The position numbers were made by a program, and so were the translations under genes. Of a stretch of DNA of 64,000 nt, positions 50,318 to 58,134 are shown one piece after another (the first letter of the stretch is position 1; each line of letters opens with the position of its first letter). A model generated the notes under the pieces. The model did no database searches and was not told the origin of the DNA. It was given only the letters and a program-made list of their open reading frames with translations. The stretch is from Pectobacterium polonicum (GTDB lineage: Bacteria; Pseudomonadota; Gammaproteobacteria; Enterobacterales; Enterobacteriaceae): positions 53,366 to 117,365 of the forward strand of contig NZ_RJTN01000016.1 of assembly GCF_005497185.1 (NCBI RefSeq). Direction: 5' to 3'.

Positions 50318-52351
50318 ATGCCAGCCACAGAAACTACGCCCCAACAGGATCGCCTAAATCCTGTCGTGTTCTACACATCAGCGGGATTAATCCTGACCTT
50401 CTCGCTGATGACCATGCTGTTTAACAAAGAAGCGAACGACTGGATTACCCACGCACTCAACTGGGTTTCAGCCACATTTGGTTGGTACTACCTGCTTGCC
50501 GCCACGCTCTACATCGTGTTCGTCATCTTCATCGCATCGTCTCGATTCGGCTCAATTAAGCTTGGGCCAGAGCAGTCGAAACCTGAATTTAGCCTGATGA
50601 GTTGGGCAGCAATGCTGTTTGCAGCGGGGATCGGCATCGATTTAATGTTTTTTTCCGTCGCAGAGCCGATTACGCAATATATGATGCCGCCTGAAGGACA
50701 AGGCCAGACGATGGAAGCAGCACGACAGGCTATGGTCTGGACGCTGTTTCATTACGGGCTAACAGGCTGGTCAATGTACGCGCTGATGGGAATCGCGCTG
50801 GGCTACTTCAGCTACCGCTATAATTTACCGCTGACGATCCGCTCAGCCCTGTATCCCATCTTTGGCAAACGCATCAATGGCCCGATTGGACATAGCGTCG
50901 ATATTGCGGCCGTGCTCGGAACCATTTTCGGTATCGCGACCACACTAGGCATCGGCGTTGTTCAGCTTAATTATGGGCTGAAAGTGCTGTTCCACATTCC
51001 AGAAAACCTCACCGTTCAGGCTTCTCTGATCCTGCTTTCCGTGATCATGGCGACCGTTTCCGTGACATCCGGCGTCAATCGCGGCATTCGTATTCTCTCT
51101 GAGCTTAATGTTTTGCTCGCACTGGGGCTGATTCTCTTTCTGCTCTTCTGGGGCGATACCGAATTTCTGCTGAACGCGTTAGTGCTTAATGTCGGGGATT
51201 ACATCAATCGCTTTACGAGCATGACGCTCAACAGTTTTGCGTTCGATCGCCCGACAGAGTGGATGAATAGCTGGACGCTGTTTTTCTGGGCATGGTGGGT
51301 CGCGTGGGCACCCTTTGTCGGGCTGTTTCTGGCACGTATCTCACGCGGCAGAACCATTCGCCAGTTCGTCGTTGGCACGCTGATCATCCCGTTTGTCTTT
51401 ACGTTGCTGTGGCTCTCCATTTTCGGCAACAGTGCGCTTTATCAGGTGATCCACGGTAATCTGGACTTTGCAAACGAGGTTATGCAGCACCCAGAACGTG
51501 GTTTCTACAGCCTGTTGGCGCAGTACCCTGGCTTCAGCCTGAGCGCATCTGTCGCAACTATTACCGGCCTGCTGTTCTATGTCACGTCTGCCGACTCCGG
51601 TTCATTAGTGCTGGGCAATTTTACCTCTCGCCTTGGCGACATCAACAACGATGCACCAAACTGGCTACGGATTTTCTGGTCAGTCGCGATTGGCCTGTTG
51701 ACGCTGGGTATGTTGATGACAAACGGCGTTTCAGCATTACAAAACACCACCGTCATCATGGGGTTGCCGTTTAGCTTTGTGATGTTCTTTATTATGGCGG
51801 GGTTATATAAATCATTGCGGGTTGAGGATTACCGTAAAGCCAGTTCCTTGCAAACCTCAGCTCCGATGCCAATCTCAGGCGACGATCGCCTGAACTGGAA
51901 ACAGCGCATCTCACGCGTCATGAATTTCCCTGGCACAACGCATACACAGAAAATGCTGGAGAACGTCTGTAAAGCAGCCATGGAGGATGTTGCACGTGAA
52001 TTACGTCTACGGGGTGCCAGCGTTGAAGTCAACGAATTGCCGCCTGTCGAAGATGAGCGCTTGAACCACCTCGAACTGCTGGTGGATTTGGGCGATGAAC
52101 AGAACTTTCTTTATCAAATTTGGCCACAGCGTTATAGCGTCCCGGCGTTTACCTACCGTGCTCGGTCAGGAAAATCAGATTATTACCGGCTTGAAACCTT
52201 CCTGCTGGAAGGAAGTCAGGGAAATGACCTAATGGATTACAGTAAAGAACAGGTGATTAATGACATTTTGGATCAGTACGAACGACACCTGAATTTTCTT
52301 CATCTTAATCGAGAAGCGCCGGGCAATACACTCACCTTCCCTGATGCATAA
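50318..52351 (+). CDS. betT: High-affinity choline transporter BetT (BCCT)
   Basis: BetT imports choline with proton-motive force for osmoprotection. The 677-aa BCCT transporter has 12 predicted membrane helices and then a ~150-aa cytoplasmic C-terminus that senses osmolality. Signatures are AAMLFAAGIGIDLMFFSVAE, WTLFFWAWWVAWAPFVGLFL (Trp-rich BCCT segment) and FLARISRGRTIRQFV. Start at the ATG at 50318 (MPATETTPQQ) with AAGGGA upstream. It is divergent from betI. Confidence 0.96.
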   Translation: MPATETTPQQDRLNPVVFYTSAGLILTFSLMTMLFNKEANDWITHALNWVSATFGWYYLLAATLYIVFVIFIASSRFGSIKLGPEQSKPEFSLMSWAAMLFAAGIGIDLMFFSVAEPITQYMMPPEGQGQTMEAARQAMVWTLFHYGLTGWSMYALMGIALGYFSYRYNLPLTIRSALYPIFGKRINGPIGHSVDIAAVLGTIFGIATTLGIGVVQLNYGLKVLFHIPENLTVQASLILLSVIMATVSVTSGVNRGIRILSELNVLLALGLILFLLFWGDTEFLLNALVLNVGDYINRFTSMTLNSFAFDRPTEWMNSWTLFFWAWWVAWAPFVGLFLARISRGRTIRQFVVGTLIIPFVFTLLWLSIFGNSALYQVIHGNLDFANEVMQHPERGFYSLLAQYPGFSLSASVATITGLLFYVTSADSGSLVLGNFTSRLGDINNDAPNWLRIFWSVAIGLLTLGMLMTNGVSALQNTTVIMGLPFSFVMFFIMAGLYKSLRVEDYRKASSLQTSAPMPISGDDRLNWKQRISRVMNFPGTTHTQKMLENVCKAAMEDVARELRLRGASVEVNELPPVEDERLNHLELLVDLGDEQNFLYQIWPQRYSVPAFTYRARSGKSDYYRLETFLLEGSQGNDLMDYSKEQVINDILDQYERHLNFLHLNREAPGNTLTFPDA

Positions 52352-52517
52352 CTCTCAACCTGATGGCGCTGAAATATAGCGCCATTTTTCAATTAATTAC
52401 CTCCTCATCATGCCTTTTTTCTTCATCGTGTTTTTCCCGAATTTATGGGCTATGCCGCATTCTTTGCTTCCACGATTTGCGCTTTATTTTTGAAACGGTA
52501 TACTGCACACATCAAAT

Positions 52518-52532
52518 TGAAATACAGTTTTA
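52518..52532 (+). promoter_or_regulatory. Candidate KdgR box
   Basis: TGAAATACAGTTTTA matches the KdgR core TGAAACANTGTTTCA at all but three positions. KdgR represses pectinolysis genes in soft-rot enterobacteria. It lies 37 bp before the ATG of the isomerase gene. By-eye match only. Confidence 0.35.
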
Positions 52533-52568
52533 AAAAATGTATTTGTCCGTCACAGAAAAGGAACGAAC

Positions 52569-53207
52569 ATGAAAATTGCACTGATTAACGAGAACAGCCA
52601 GGCTGCCAAAAACGCTATCATCGCCGAGTCACTGACCAAAGCGGTTGCACCGTTGGGCCACACTGTACACAACTACGGCCAATACGCCGTTGAAGATGCA
52701 GCACAGCTGACCTACATCCAGAACGGTATTCTGGCAGCTATCCTGCTGAACTCTGGCGCGGCTGATTTCGTTGTGACCGGTTGTGGTACAGGCCAAGGCG
52801 CAATGCTGGCTTGTAACTCTTTCCCTGGCGTAATCTGCGGTCTGGTTGTTGACCCATCTGATGCTTACCTGTTCTCTCAGATCAACAACGGTAACGCGGT
52901 ATCCGTTCCTTACGCTAAAGGCTTTGGCTGGGGCGCTGAACTGAACCTGGAAAACCTGTTTACCCAGTTGTTCAAAGAAGAAGGTGGCAGAGGCTATCCG
53001 AGCGATCGCGTTGCTCCTCAACAGCGTAACAAGAAAATCCTGGATGCGGTAAAAGCCGTAACCTACAACGATCTGATCACCATTCTGAAAGGTCTCGATC
53101 AGGATCTGGTTAAAGGCGCAATTGCTGGTCCTAAATTCCAGGAATACTTCTTCGCTAACAGCAAAGACGAAGCACTGACCAGCTACATCAAAACGCTGCT
53201 GGCGTAA
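52569..53207 (+). CDS. RpiB/LacA/LacB-family sugar-phosphate isomerase
   Basis: A 212-aa protein with an N-terminal RpiB/LacAB domain: MKIALINENSQAAKNAIIAE, GAADFVVTGCGTGQGAMLAC and an active-site Cys in TGCGTGQG. A C-terminal extension (~150-212) is typical of a larger subgroup of RpiB-like proteins. Family members isomerise aldose and ketose phosphates; the sugar is not known. Strong codon bias suggests high expression. AAAAGGAACGAAC precedes the ATG. A pectin-related role is inferred only from the possible KdgR box. Confidence 0.88.
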   Translation: MKIALINENSQAAKNAIIAESLTKAVAPLGHTVHNYGQYAVEDAAQLTYIQNGILAAILLNSGAADFVVTGCGTGQGAMLACNSFPGVICGLVVDPSDAYLFSQINNGNAVSVPYAKGFGWGAELNLENLFTQLFKEEGGRGYPSDRVAPQQRNKKILDAVKAVTYNDLITILKGLDQDLVKGAIAGPKFQEYFFANSKDEALTSYIKTLLA

Positions 53208-53223
53208 TCGTTCTACAGCTGAC

Positions 53224-53258
53224 AAAAAACCACAGGCCATCGCGGTCTGTGGTTTTTT
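53224..53258 (+). terminator. RpiB-like gene terminator
   Basis: A 15-bp near-perfect stem (arms aaaaaaccacaggcc / ggtctgtggtttttt, one G-T pair) with a 5-nt loop, ending in a run of eight T. Confidence 0.9.
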
Positions 53259-53426
53259 TTATGCCCATCCCCTGTCCATTTTGCCTGCATTTTCACGACA
53301 CCGTCATGCGGACTATCCGTTACCGTTCAATGCTTAGCCAGACGCACCGTTCGCGCTAAATACTGCTTGACCGAAGCTAAGTGACTCCCTATAGTAGCGC
53401 CCCGTTGCCCCTTATAGGCAACCCCC

Positions 53427-53516
53427 GGTGAGGTGTCCGAGAGGCTGAAGGAGCACGCCTGGAAAGTGTGTATACGTGAAAACGTATCAAGGGTTCGAAT
53501 CCCTTCCTCACCGCCA
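53427..53516 (+). tRNA. tRNA-Ser(GGA)
   Basis: A 90-nt tRNA. Acceptor GGTGAGG / CCTCACC, discriminator G and an encoded CCA. The anticodon loop CTGGAAA gives GGA (53461-53463). The long variable arm (TATACGTGAAAACGTATC) and T-loop GTTCGAATC confirm a class-II serine tRNA like E. coli serW/serX. A terminator follows at 53572. Confidence 0.96.
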
Positions 53517-53571
53517 TATTTTGAACAAGGTCGAAAGTTCACGTAATGCTTTTGATTATGTTCTACATAAA

Positions 53572-53595
53572 AAGTCCGCTTCGGCGGATTTTTTT
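53572..53595 (+). terminator. tRNA-Ser(GGA) terminator
   Basis: AGTCCGC and GCGGATT arms around a UUCG tetraloop, with T7 downstream. Confidence 0.87.
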
Positions 53596-53761
53596 GTATC
53601 TAAAATCCAGTACCCTCTACTGAGTCAACTTTTGTCCTTGTACTCACCAATCAGCCAGACTTCGCCATTGATCTTGTTAATAAAACTCATTATCATTAAG
53701 GTGGGTTTATAAGATAAAAACATCCACGTACTTTTAGGTATGGAAAAGGGAGGAAACGACG

Positions 53762-53983
53762 ATGGAATTAACATTTCGATCATTCTTAGGTGACGAGCGC
53801 GGTGCTACAGCAATCGAGTACGGTATTCTTGCGGCGCTGATAGCCGCAGCGGTTGGTTTTATCTTTGGTGATAGTGGTATTTTAATTAATGCACTTAATG
53901 ATAAGTTTGACGAAACCCATCAAATAATTAAATCGTGTGGAACAGACGAACCCGGAATTTCGTGCTTTGCAGTAAAAAAATAA
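53762..53983 (+). CDS. Flp-type pilin subunit (orphan)
   Basis: A 73-aa pilin of the Flp/Fap class. Its short leader ends in DERG, and the prepilin-peptidase site G14|ATAIEYG carries Glu at +5 and Tyr at +6. A hydrophobic helix (ILAALIAAAVGFIFG) and a short C-terminal tail with two Cys follow. GAGGAAA lies 5 nt before the ATG. Flp pili are built by tad/rcp/cpa genes, none of which is in the window, so assembly genes must be elsewhere if it is used. The tail Cys pair (CGTDEPGISC) is unusual for a minimal Flp pilin. Confidence 0.9.
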   Translation: MELTFRSFLGDERGATAIEYGILAALIAAAVGFIFGDSGILINALNDKFDETHQIIKSCGTDEPGISCFAVKK

Positions 53984-54325
53984 AACAGATAATAAGATTA
54001 AGAATAATATTTTTTAGGGCATGACTCGTGCGATATATTTTCCTTTAGCACTTTATTCCTTAATAATGTTCAGAATTTTTGTATTATATACACTGCAAAC
54101 TGCATATTTTCACTTACCGAAAGTAAGCCTTTAGCTGGTTAAATTTTTTCCTGACAAATCTTTTACTACATCGCGGCCTGTAATTCGAATGACTTAAGGT
54201 GCACTACTCATTACTATATTTCATTTTAATAATAGGCAGCATGATATGAAAACGCCCTTAACTTACGCTAAGGGCGTTTTTTGTGATGATGGTACGGACA
54301 CTTTTATTCCCATCCCACACAGACA
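53984..54325. other. Intergenic region with phoH/flp terminator
   Basis: 342 bp, AT-rich, no supported gene. It holds the hairpin at 54249-54280 and otherwise nothing recognised. Confidence 0.5.
54249..54280 (-). terminator. phoH/flp bidirectional terminator
   Basis: Perfect 12-bp arms AAAACGCCCTTA / TAAGGGCGTTTT with an 8-nt loop, between convergent flp and phoH. T-rich ends on both strands. Confidence 0.88.
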
Positions 54326-55114
54326 TCAACCATAGGCATGAAGCGTACGCTGACACAGTGCCGAGCGCACACAGTCCTCTTTACCGAAAGAGACCACGCC
54401 AATCATGTCATCCTCAACAAAACGCTCCAATGCGTCCCGCAGGCCAGACTTAACCCCAGCAGGCAAGTCGCACTGTGTCACATCACCATTAACGATAACC
54501 GTGACATTCTCTCCTAAACGCGTCAGGAACATTTTCATTTGGTTCACTGTCACGTTTTGCGCTTCATCCAGAATTACAACCGCATTTTCAAACGTCCGTC
54601 CGCGCATATAGGCAAAAGGCGCGATTTCGACTTTGCCTATTTCCGGCCGTAAGCAATACTGCATAAAAGACGATCCCAGCCGCCGCAAGAGTATGTCGTA
54701 AACGGGCCGGAAATAAGGCGCGAATTTCTCCGAAATATCTCCGGGTAAAAAACCAAGATCCTCATCAGCCTGTAATACTGGCCGCGTAACAATAATACGC
54801 TCAACCTCTTTATGGATTAGTGCCTCCGCCGCTTTCGCAGCGCTCAGATACGTTTTACCGCAGCCAGCTTCACCTGTGGCAAAAATCAACTGTTTGTTTT
54901 CTATCGCAGACAAGTAATGTTCCTGGGCGGCGGTACGAGCTTGAATCACGGAATTATCACGATTCTCACGCGCCATTCCGATTGCTTCAATCCCGCCCAT
55001 CTGTACCAGAGAAGTGACCGATTCTTCCTCACGCTGACGATGGCTACGCGAATCACGACGGATAACACGTTTGGCTTCACGACGAGCTTTGATCACTGCT
55101 TTTTGTCTTCCCAT
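54326..55114 (-). CDS. phoH: PhoH family ATPase
   Basis: A 262-aa PhoH-type P-loop NTPase. Walker A is ATGEAGCGKTYLSAAKAAEA, Walker B VVILDEAQNVTVNQMKMFL. The N-terminus is basic (MGRQKAVIKARREAKRVIRR). PhoH is phosphate-starvation inducible and ATP-binding in E. coli; a role in RNA metabolism has been proposed for relatives. It ends RSALCQRTLHAYG as in E. coli. Confidence 0.95.
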   Translation of the reverse strand: MGRQKAVIKARREAKRVIRRDSRSHRQREEESVTSLVQMGGIEAIGMARENRDNSVIQARTAAQEHYLSAIENKQLIFATGEAGCGKTYLSAAKAAEALIHKEVERIIVTRPVLQADEDLGFLPGDISEKFAPYFRPVYDILLRRLGSSFMQYCLRPEIGKVEIAPFAYMRGRTFENAVVILDEAQNVTVNQMKMFLTRLGENVTVIVNGDVTQCDLPAGVKSGLRDALERFVEDDMIGVVSFGKEDCVRSALCQRTLHAYG

Positions 55115-55645
55115 AGTGGCACCTTACAGTTTGTTTCACTTACCGCACTGCTTTGCAGCGCGTGACGTTTAACTCACTAACGAGGTTAGGCTTCCTTATT
55201 AAGCCAATAGCGGACTGGAAATACACACGAGCCATCCACGAACCGAGTGACAACTGGGTCAGGTATTCATGGATAAGAAAAGAAAATAAACGAAGAGTTT
55301 GGGTGAAAAGAGAGTGGCGCAGTATAGAAAATAAGTGGGAGAAAAATCCCTCGCATCGGCGAGTCAGCAACGTAGAATCTTGGCATCGACTACAAAGTCC
55401 AAAAAAGGACATTACCATCCGCGTTCCTCACTGTGACAACAACTATTCCACTGAATAATGATTGATCGCATCGTAGAACTACTACTAACCCTTACCTAAA
55501 AATTAGTGCCGAATGATTTCAGTAGTATGACAGTGCAATAATTTGCCCCTGCAATGCAAGCATTTTTTACACTGTCATAACATTTACATATAAATCAGTA
55601 TCCCATGGCTGGCAATGTCAACCTGAGAACCACGCACTTTGCGCG
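55115..55645. other. Intergenic region between phoH and fliZ
   Basis: 531 bp. Open frames here (for example 55153-55458 plus) lack a ribosome site, known homologues or good composition, so I do not call them. The phoH promoter should lie on the minus strand near 55150-55250. No terminator was recognised downstream of fliZ. Confidence 0.45.
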
Positions 55646-56161
55646 TCAGAAATGTCGCTGCCAGTCCAAATACTGATCGTATTTTCTTAGCGCGCTACGG
55701 TAGATATTTTGCTCAATATCGGGAAGGTAGTCACATACCCGCTGTTGTACCCCATCACGATGCCGGGAAAAGGTTTCCGCAGGATAATCATTTGCAGCCA
55801 ACAGCTCATCCAAACGCCGTAGACGAATGACATACTCGCGCATCGTGCTGTGGCGAACTTCAGTTTGCTCGATCAGATATTGTGTGAAAGCTTTTATATC
55901 GAAATAGCTAGCAGTGGTATTGCATAATATTTCGCTACAAAAGCGGCAAAGGGGGATTAATTCCTGTTGCAGGCCAGACCATATTTCGTCATCGATAAGC
56001 CTGTCGATGCTGCCAATCGATTTTTTATTAATAAGCTGATTGCGAAATACCAGTGAAACACGATCGAGCTCTTTATCACACTGGGAACAGTTGGTCTGTC
56101 TATGTTTGAAGTCTTTCAGATAACGGCTTAACAGCTGTTTCTTCCGAATTGATGAGTGCAT
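55646..56161 (-). CDS. fliZ: Flagellar regulator FliZ
   Basis: FliZ is a DNA-binding protein that activates the flagellar cascade (via FlhDC) in some enterobacteria and represses sigma-S-dependent genes in others. The 171-aa protein matches E. coli FliZ in the N-terminal LSRYLKDFKHRQTNCSQC and the integrase-like LYVRLRRL region (EYVIRLRRLDELL) and ALRKYDQYL. I chose the ATG at 56161; a TTG at 56179 is less likely. It lies downstream of fliA on the same strand, as usual. Confidence 0.92.
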   Translation of the reverse strand: MHSSIRKKQLLSRYLKDFKHRQTNCSQCDKELDRVSLVFRNQLINKKSIGSIDRLIDDEIWSGLQQELIPLCRFCSEILCNTTASYFDIKAFTQYLIEQTEVRHSTMREYVIRLRRLDELLAANDYPAETFSRHRDGVQQRVCDYLPDIEQNIYRSALRKYDQYLDWQRHF

Positions 56162-56364
56162 GAATCCATTCCATGACAATACATAATCTCAACGTGAAGC
56201 AGTAGCATTTTTCATGACGTCAGAGAATCTGGCGAACTGAAAACAGGTAGCATTAATCAATTGAATACTGGTGCAAGGCACTTATCGATATTCAAAAATT
56301 GCTATGGCTTACAACTTCAGTGGCTGAAGATATATGTTGATAACAATATTCCTACGCGACGCAA

Positions 56365-57087
56365 TTAGATATCATTCATTAATTTCACGCGCAGGCGCTT
56401 TATCGCCTGGCTATGCAGTTGACTGACTCTCGACTCTCCGACTTCAAGAACGGCACCGATCTCTTTCAGGTTCAACTCTTCCTGATAGTAGAGCGTCAAC
56501 ACCAATTTCTCACGTTCTGGCAGGCTTTCAATCGCATCCATCACTCGATGGCGCAAATTACCTTCCATCAATTGATGTAACGGATTCGCATCTTCATTGC
56601 CTTCCAGTAGAGCTTCTGCGCTGTCACCATGCTCTTCACGCCATTCATCGTAAGAAAAAAGCTGGCTGTTATTCGTATCCAGCAATATCTGACGATAATC
56701 CTCAAGCGTGATATTCAGGGTCTGCGCAACTTCCTGCTCCGTTGGAGTACGACCGAGTTGTTGTTCAGCCTGCTGCATTGCTTGTGCCACTTCCCGTGCA
56801 TTACGCCGTACGCTGCGTGGAGCCCAATCACGACTACGTAATTCATCCAACATCGAGCCCCGAATTCGTTGGACGGCATAGGTGGTAAACGCCGTACCTT
56901 GTAACGAATCATAACGTTCAACAGCGCTTAACAAGCCAATGCCACCAGCCTGTAGCAGATCGTCAAGCTCAACACTCGCGGGGAGACGAACCTGTAAACG
57001 CAAGGCTTCATGGCGCACTAATGGAACATAGCGCTTCCAAAGGGAATTTTTATCCATTGTGCCTTCGGCGGTATACAAATCGCTCAC
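56365..57087 (-). CDS. fliA: Flagellar sigma factor FliA (sigma-28)
   Basis: FliA directs transcription of late flagellar and chemotaxis genes and is held in check by FlgM. The 240-aa sigma-70-family protein has region 2 (ELDDLLQAGGIGLLSAVERY, TTYAVQRIRGSMLDELR) and region 4 (LKEIGAVLEVGESRVSQLHS). The start is GTG at 57087 (MSDLYTAEGTMDKNSL), as in E. coli. A possible sigma-28 -10 element, GTCGATAA, occurs upstream at 57114-57121 (minus strand). It is normally followed by fliZ and preceded divergently or co-directionally by fliC; here an HNH gene lies between. Confidence 0.97.
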   Translation of the reverse strand: MSDLYTAEGTMDKNSLWKRYVPLVRHEALRLQVRLPASVELDDLLQAGGIGLLSAVERYDSLQGTAFTTYAVQRIRGSMLDELRSRDWAPRSVRRNAREVAQAMQQAEQQLGRTPTEQEVAQTLNITLEDYRQILLDTNNSQLFSYDEWREEHGDSAEALLEGNEDANPLHQLMEGNLRHRVMDAIESLPEREKLVLTLYYQEELNLKEIGAVLEVGESRVSQLHSQAIKRLRVKLMNDI

Positions 57088-57190
57088 AGTGACAAATACC
57101 TACGATGATAATGTTATCGACACTATTATGCTTTTAGGTAGGGTAGCCAATCGCCTGAATAGCGTCAAAAAAAGGGGGTTATTTAGGTGA

Positions 57191-57222
57191 AAAAATGCAG
57201 TTATGCTCACAACTGCATTTTT
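57191..57222 (-). terminator. Terminator between HNH gene and fliA
   Basis: Perfect 12-bp arms AAAAATGCAGTT / AACTGCATTTTT with an 8-nt loop, followed by T on both strands. It would end transcripts leaving the fliC-HNH pair, separating them from fliA. Confidence 0.8.
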
Positions 57223-57304
57223 TTGCGATTTATTCTATCGTTCAACGGATTATTAATTATTTAATATTTCATAAAAATCATAAGCCTATAGAAGGATAAT
57301 CGCT

Positions 57305-58102
57305 CTACACCACTCCATGATGTACCTGACGATGACAATTTGGACAAATCGCAATGGTGTTTTCCACTGAATCTGCACCACCTTGCGACAACGAAATACG
57401 ATGATGAACTTCAAGATAAGGTTTTCCATCGCTCTTGCGCATGAACGGGGCTTTTTCTTTACACTCTTCACAAATCCCTTTTGCCAAATGAAGCCTTTCT
57501 GCAACGACATCGGGATTTCGATGGTATATTTTTGTTTTCTTAATGCTGAAAGCAGGATCGTGTTGTGTACTCTTCGCTAGTCGTTTTCGACGAGCCGCCG
57601 TTGAATCCGATGCGGCCTTCATTACCTGTTCTAGAAACTCATTACGTTCTTCAATCACTTCATCAATAAAGTCATCTGGTACTGATACTTTTGATACATA
57701 GTTAGCCAGCGTTATTTGATTGACGTTATTGCCTTGAGGAATCGAGCTCCCCATAAGATAGCTCATTATCGATTGATCATTTATGTCAGTAAACTTATCA
57801 AACCGATCAACAGTAATTACAGAACGTTCAGCGCCCGTAATCTTAGACCGAACCCTCTCAATATCTTGCATAATTCCAGAAAATAACTCATAGCATTTAG
57901 GCTTATCTGCGACCTCAAGCAGTAGCACGATGAGATCACCTTTATTGATTCTTCCTGATTTAATCTTCCAATAACCGGTTTTATTTTCTGCAAGGAGGCC
58001 TCGATTCTGTTCATCAAGCCTTGATTTTCCATATACTAAGTAGGCATTCTTGCAATGTTGATAGCGAGATAGTCTAAATAGCTCACCAAATTTCTTATTC
58101 AT
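57305..58102 (-). CDS. HNH endonuclease with N-terminal accessory domain
   Basis: A 265-aa protein. The C-terminal HNH motif is complete: HHRISLSQGG (His233/234), Asn248 in SVENT and His257 in CPNCHRQVHHG. An extra Cys pair, CEECK near 215, presumably binds zinc. The N-terminal ~110 residues do not match a nuclease and include GYWKIKSGRINKGDLIVLLL, which resembles a PUA/EVE-like beta-barrel that reads modified bases (tentative). A coiled/charged linker (~140-190) follows. This layout is like Type IV modification-dependent restriction enzymes. It is 32 bp downstream of fliC in the same orientation and not found there in E. coli. Its AT content is higher than that of the flagellar genes. Confidence 0.88.
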   Translation of the reverse strand: MNKKFGELFRLSRYQHCKNAYLVYGKSRLDEQNRGLLAENKTGYWKIKSGRINKGDLIVLLLEVADKPKCYELFSGIMQDIERVRSKITGAERSVITVDRFDKFTDINDQSIMSYLMGSSIPQGNNVNQITLANYVSKVSVPDDFIDEVIEERNEFLEQVMKAASDSTAARRKRLAKSTQHDPAFSIKKTKIYHRNPDVVAERLHLAKGICEECKEKAPFMRKSDGKPYLEVHHRISLSQGGADSVENTIAICPNCHRQVHHGVV

Positions 58103-58134
58103 TATTCAGCCTAAAAATATAGAAAATAAATCTA

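Noticed and set aside
53427..54300. Genomic island integrated at tRNA-Ser(GGA)
   Set aside because: No integrase, no repeat of the tRNA 3' end, and phoH and the flagellar genes follow. Only the Flp pilin looks accessory.
55153..55458. 101-codon open frame (plus) and 92-codon frame (minus, 55140-55418) between phoH and fliZ
   Set aside because: They overlap on opposite strands, lack ribosome sites and recognisable protein features.
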